A DNA stretch of 64,000 nucleotides from Artemia franciscana (lineage: Eukaryota; Arthropoda; Branchiopoda; Anostraca; Artemiidae): contig NC_088863.1 of the NCBI RefSeq assembly GCF_032884065.1, forward strand, positions 59,910,439-59,974,438, given 5' to 3'. The notes below the pieces were generated by a model that saw nothing but the letters and a program-made list of their open reading frames with translations, made no database searches and was not told where the DNA came from. A program made the position numbers and the translations under genes. Numbering within the stretch: position 1 is the first letter of the stretch; each line of letters starts with the position of its first letter. This document shows, one piece after another, positions 60,102 through 64,000 of the stretch.

Positions 60102-60312
60102 TAAGTTTTTCAACTGAGAGTAAGGAGCGACATTAAAACTTAAAACGAACAGAAATTACTTCGTATATGAAAGGGTCTGCTTCCTCATCAACGCCCCGCT
60201 CTTTACGCTAAAGCTTGACTCTTTCTCTCAACTCTTCTTTTTAAAACAGTAAAAAACTTTTTGTTCGTTTTAAGTTTTAATGTCGCTCCTTACTTTCAGT
60301 TGAAAAAACTTG
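60102..60312. mobile_element. Foldback MITE-like element, arms about 50 bp
   Basis: The left arm AAGTTTTTCAACTGAGAGTA continues as AGGAGCGACATTAAAACTTA and AAACGAACAGAAA. The right arm TTTTTGTTCGTTTTAAGTTT continues as TAATGTCGCTCCTTACTTTC and AGTTGAAAAAACTT, an almost perfect reverse complement. The centre holds CGCTCTTTACGCTAAAG. Partial relatives occur at 23371-23510, near 37021-37400 and at 60600-60860. No coding capacity. Confidence 0.8.
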
Positions 60313-60599
60313 TTTTTTTATTAATTAATTTCTGAACGTTTTTGAATCAATGCATGTTTTGATTTTGGCTCTCCGCAGAGGAATAATTAAAACGAAATTT
60401 GCATTTTTTTTTGGCTAAATGGCTTTCTCATAATTTTGATCGAATGATTTTGAGAAAAAAGAGCGGGGGAGGAAGCCTAGTTGCCCTCCAACTTTTTGGT
60501 TAATTAAAAAGGCGATTAGAACTTTTAATTTTTTTCGAATCTTTTTATTAGTAAAAGATATACATAACTTATAAATTAGCTTACGTAAAGAACTTTTTA

Positions 60600-60865
60600 T
60601 TCTCATGTTTTTATTACATATATGAGAGGGTTCGCCCCCTCGTCAGTACCTCTCTCTTTACACTAATCTTAAATTTTGTCCCAATTCATTAAGAATGACC
60701 CCTGAATCACAAAAGCCATAGCATAAATAGTTGATATTACTAAAAATACTATAGCGTAAAGAGCGAGGTATTAGGAGGAGGTGAGCCCCTCATATGGGTA
60801 ATAATTTCTGTTCGTTTTAAGTTTTAATGCTAATCCTTACTTCCAGCAGAAAAAAACTTTTTCAC
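60600..60865. repeat. Relative of the foldback element
   Basis: Contains the right-arm sequence TTCTGTTCGTTTTAAGTTTT and CTTACTTCCAGCAGAAAAAA plus the central TAGCGTAAAGAGCGAGG in the opposite sense. The outer part is diverged. Confidence 0.65.
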
Positions 60866-60889
60866 ATTTATTTTTTTTTAATAATGCTA

Positions 60890-61690
60890 GTAAATCCTGC
60901 GCTCCCTTCATGGAAATTTTCTTCCCCCTTGACAAATTCCTCGATGGAAAGTTCCCCCAGCATATCCTCCTCTCCTCAACCCCTCCCCCAACCAAAAACT
61001 CCTCCTGAAAACGCCTGTACACTTCCCAATAACCATAACTATATGTAAGCACTGGTCAAAGTTTGTAACTGGTAGCCCCTCCCACGGAGACTGTGGGGGA
61101 GTAAGTCGTCCCCAAAGACATAGCTATAAGGTTTTTCGACTACACTGAATAAAATGGCTCTCAGAATTTTGATCCGTTGACTTTGGGAAAATGATAAGCG
61201 TGGGAGGGGGCCTAGGTGCCCTCCAGTTCTTTGGTTTACTTAAAGAGGGCACTAGAACTTCTCATTTCCGTTAGAATGAGCCCTCTCGCAACATTCTAGG
61301 AAAAAAAACAATAAACAAACAAACAAATAAAAACGCATCCGTGATCTACCTTCTGGCAGAAAATAAAAACTCCCACATTTTTGTAGATAGGAGCTTGAAA
61401 CTTCTACAGTAGGGTTCTCTGATACGCTGAATCTGATGGTGTAATTTTCGTTAAGATTCTATGACTTCTAGGGGGTGTTTACCCTATTTTCTAAAATAAC
61501 GCAAATTTTCTCAGGCTCGTAAATTTTGATGGGTAAGACTAAACCTGATGAAACTTATATATTTAAAATCAGCATTAAAATGCGATTCTTTTGATGTAGT
61601 TATTGATAACAAAATACCATTTTTTTAGAGTTTTGATTACTATTGAGCCGGGTCGCTCCTTACTAGAGTTCGTTACCACGAACTGTTTGA
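60890..61690. repeat. Family D repeat, copy 2, and adjoining repeat with AAGGAGCGACC end
   Basis: 60890-61180 carries TGTACACTTCCCAATAACCA and CCCAAAGACATAGCTATAAG, as at 29190-29330. 61620-61690 carries GAGCCGGGTCGCTCCTTACT and CGTTACCACG, whose reverse complement is at 35880-35930. So several families are nested or joined here. Confidence 0.6.
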
Positions 61691-62688
61691 TGTTGCACCC
61701 CGTCATATTCACTGGGCAAGATCATGCACCACAATTCCCAAGCTGACGTAAAAAAAAGCCGCCTTGAAACCATCCCAACTCCGCTAATCTATCTTCTTTT
61801 TTTTCAATCGACCACATGTGCATACGATACAACCCCGACAGTACAGGTAATTCTAAAACCTATTTGGGGACCTGGACAATCTCCGATTTCATTCTTGCTA
61901 TATCAAGATGCTGAACTATGGACCATAAAATAATAGGAAAAAACTTTTCCTTCGAATACAACCAGTTTTGAGATTGAAACTCCTTCACTCCTTCATATGT
62001 CACTTGAAACATTCTTGTTTCAAGGGTTCTGGTAGTTGTACTAGCAAACTGCTTGCGAATAGAGTAGCAAGCCATACTAAATACCTGCTAACTGGGTAAA
62101 CTTGTGGTAGGGGTCACGAGATTATCGAGAGCATATTCAGTGAGCTATGGAATGTGGTTCTGACTAAAACTCAAACGGATCAGTTAACTGAAAGAACAGC
62201 AAGTATGGTAAGTGGCACATCGGAAGGTTGAAGAAAAAAACACTTAAACTGGCGCTATTAATCTTAGTTTACAAAAAGAGCATTAACTGTAAACTAAAGT
62301 TCTTCTTCAGTTTTTTGGATTGGGGATTGTATTCCTCCGGTTAGATGTTTTCAATCATGGCAATTTCAATGAGGCAATTTTTATTTCGATCTGATTTCAT
62401 TTTTAGAAAGGTTTCGGGGTTTTTTCCCGAAAATAAAGGTTATTTGTTTTCGTGCTCGAGATTTACATTGAGTAGAACGTGGGTATTAGATAGCATCCCT
62501 GAATCAGCATCAAATATTTTTTTCAAAGGATAGTTCCTCTGAAAACACATTTATTTTTTATGTTCTGTTACTGCGGGCTGAGATTCGCTTTTTACTAGAT
62601 TGCAGCTACTGCTGTATCCATGGTGACTAAAATTCTTTGGACACAGACACTGATAAACCACTAGAGCCACCTTTTCTACTGACTTGTC
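61691..62688. other. AT-rich sequence without recognised genes
   Basis: Short ORFs at 61724, 61860 and 62345 show no known motif. Nothing else is seen. Confidence 0.45.
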
Positions 62689-63260
62689 CTATTTACCCCT
62701 TTCCTCTTCTTTGCAAACTCACTGACCTTATTTATTTTGTTCCAGGGTCAAGTTAACGTCACTGCTAACTTCTTTCACTGTTTCTGATCAACTATAAAGT
62801 ATATATTGAGCTCCAGGCTCTCAGTTTCCGAGCAATATTTCAGAGTTAAACCAGAGCTTCTTCTTAGCTGACAAAGCATTAATTACTTGAGCTAACTAAA
62901 TATATAAAAAAGTTAAATACCAATAGGCCAATTCGTCGGCGTTCATAAAGTTAGACGAGAACTTTTCATAGGTACTATTTACCCCTTTCCTTTTTTTTTT
63001 TGCAAACTCACTGACCTTACTTATTTTGTTCCAAGGTCTAAGTTAACGTTACTGTAAGCTTCTTTCACTGTTTCTGATCAACTATAAAGTATATACTGTG
63101 CTCCACGTTCTCAAATTCCGAACAATATTTTGGAGTTAAACCAGAGCTTTTTCTTAGCTAACAAAGCATTAGTTACATGATCTAACTAAATATATACAAA
63201 AAGTTAAATACCGACAGGCCATTTCGTCGGCGCTCCAAAAGTTAGACGAGAACTCTTCAT
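62689..63260. repeat. Tandem duplication of 286 bp
   Basis: Units 62689-62974 and 62975-63260. Both run from CTATTTACCCCTTTCCT through GTTTCTGATCAACTATAAAG, TTAAACCAGAGCTT and TTCGTCGGCG to GACGAGAAC and TTCATAGG. They differ at perhaps one position in ten, so the duplication is older than the one at Hsp60 exon 2. Confidence 0.9.
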
Positions 63261-64000
63261 AGGGTTTGACTAGAGAGTTTTCCGAATTCCAACCTGCTGT
63301 AGCACCTGATCTTTGGACAGAGAGTGCAAGTCCTGTTTTATTGGAAAACCGAGAAAAGAAGTCAACAACTTCATTCAGAAGTTCATATTTCTATGAACTT
63401 TAATTCTATATAGAGGGCTCTTTCATATTTCTATTCTCACCTAAGGGAGGGAGGTCACATGAGCAGCTAAGTAGACTTGTTAGTGACTGTCTGGCTGTCA
63501 CTCACTCCACCAGTCGTTAATATTGAAATGGATCCAAGCAAGCTGCACGTTGGTATAACTCCAATTTGAATATAGGGTTGTGAACAAAGTACTTCTGAAA
63601 CTGGAATAAGGGCTGATCCTTGGGAGAATTTTCGAGCGGATTTATTGAACTCACTTCGAAGAATCTTACCAGTCCCTTAACCAGTATGTACACTTTGATC
63701 GATTTTGTGAAGTTAGAATTATTGACAATTTTGGCTACTTCTTCAAATGAGCAAAAACAACTAGATGTGCCCCGAATAATCAGCCATTCCTACTCTGACA
63801 GTTCCAGTTCTTTAATCTTAATATCTCGAACATTATGGAGCAGACTTTATGGAGGGAGGAACTAAAAAAGGTTTGTCTGTTGTTCCAGTGAACTTTCATG
63901 TCATGAAGTAAATGACCACTCAGCTGTATGTTTTGGCAAAGACCTTCAAATATTTCACGATAGACATTCGATTTTGTCTAGCAGCTTCAGGGCTTTACGC
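63261..64000. other. Sequence to the window end without recognised genes
   Basis: The + ORF at 63620-63865 (81 codons) has no recognisable motif. No repeat match inside the window. Confidence 0.45.

Overview
The window is eukaryotic nuclear DNA. It has split genes with GT-AG introns, long AT-rich introns, (TA)n microsatellites and several classes of transposable element. The chaperonin and SR-protein sequences, the Helitrons, the non-LTR elements and a tRNA-derived SINE all fit an arthropod. The dispersed repeat families remind me of a branchiopod crustacean such as Artemia, but that is memory, not something I could test.

Two host genes can be reconstructed. (1) On the + strand, 657-25559, a complete mitochondrial chaperonin Hsp60 gene: eight coding exons give a 573-residue protein from 1,722 bp of coding sequence spread over about 25 kb. 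One intron appears to be GC-AG, and the start of exon 2 is preceded by a 114-bp tandem copy carrying a stop codon. (2) On the - strand, 43476-41453, a two-exon gene for an RRM plus RGG-rich SR-like RNA-binding protein (Rbp1/SRSF3-like, 188 residues). Weaker exon-like stretches lie at 233-362 and 58840-59159.

The rest is mostly mobile DNA. Hsp60 intron 3 holds two decayed Helitrons placed head to tail (10329-8340 and 8339-6618, both - strand), with Pif1-type helicase remnants and a GTGTCCCGG-rich minisatellite. Introns 1, 4 and 6, plus 46980-47115 and 56205-57475, hold copies of one repeat family with internal units of about 300 bp (family A). Intron 7 holds a 143-bp tRNA-derived SINE with a 10-bp target-site duplication.

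Between the two genes is a broken RTE-like LINE fragment (26655-26965), dispersed repeat pairs (families B, C, D), and a nearly intact APE-type LINE on the - strand (33783-30823). That LINE keeps its ORF1 zinc knuckles and a full ORF2 with one in-frame TAG between endonuclease and reverse transcriptase. Its 3' end plus about 145 bp of flank is present in three tandem copies. Beyond the SR gene are a decayed hAT transposase (44915-45740), foldback repeats (50098-50985 and 60102-60312), a 5'-truncated CR1/L2-like LINE (55920-55030), a degenerate short-period satellite (53280-53800) and a 286-bp tandem duplication (62689-63260).

I found no operon, CRISPR array, phage or defence-like locus, and nothing that clearly amounts to a new biological system. 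The points most worth checking are the duplicated Hsp60 splice acceptor, the tandem Helitron junction, the LINE triplication and the family A elements.
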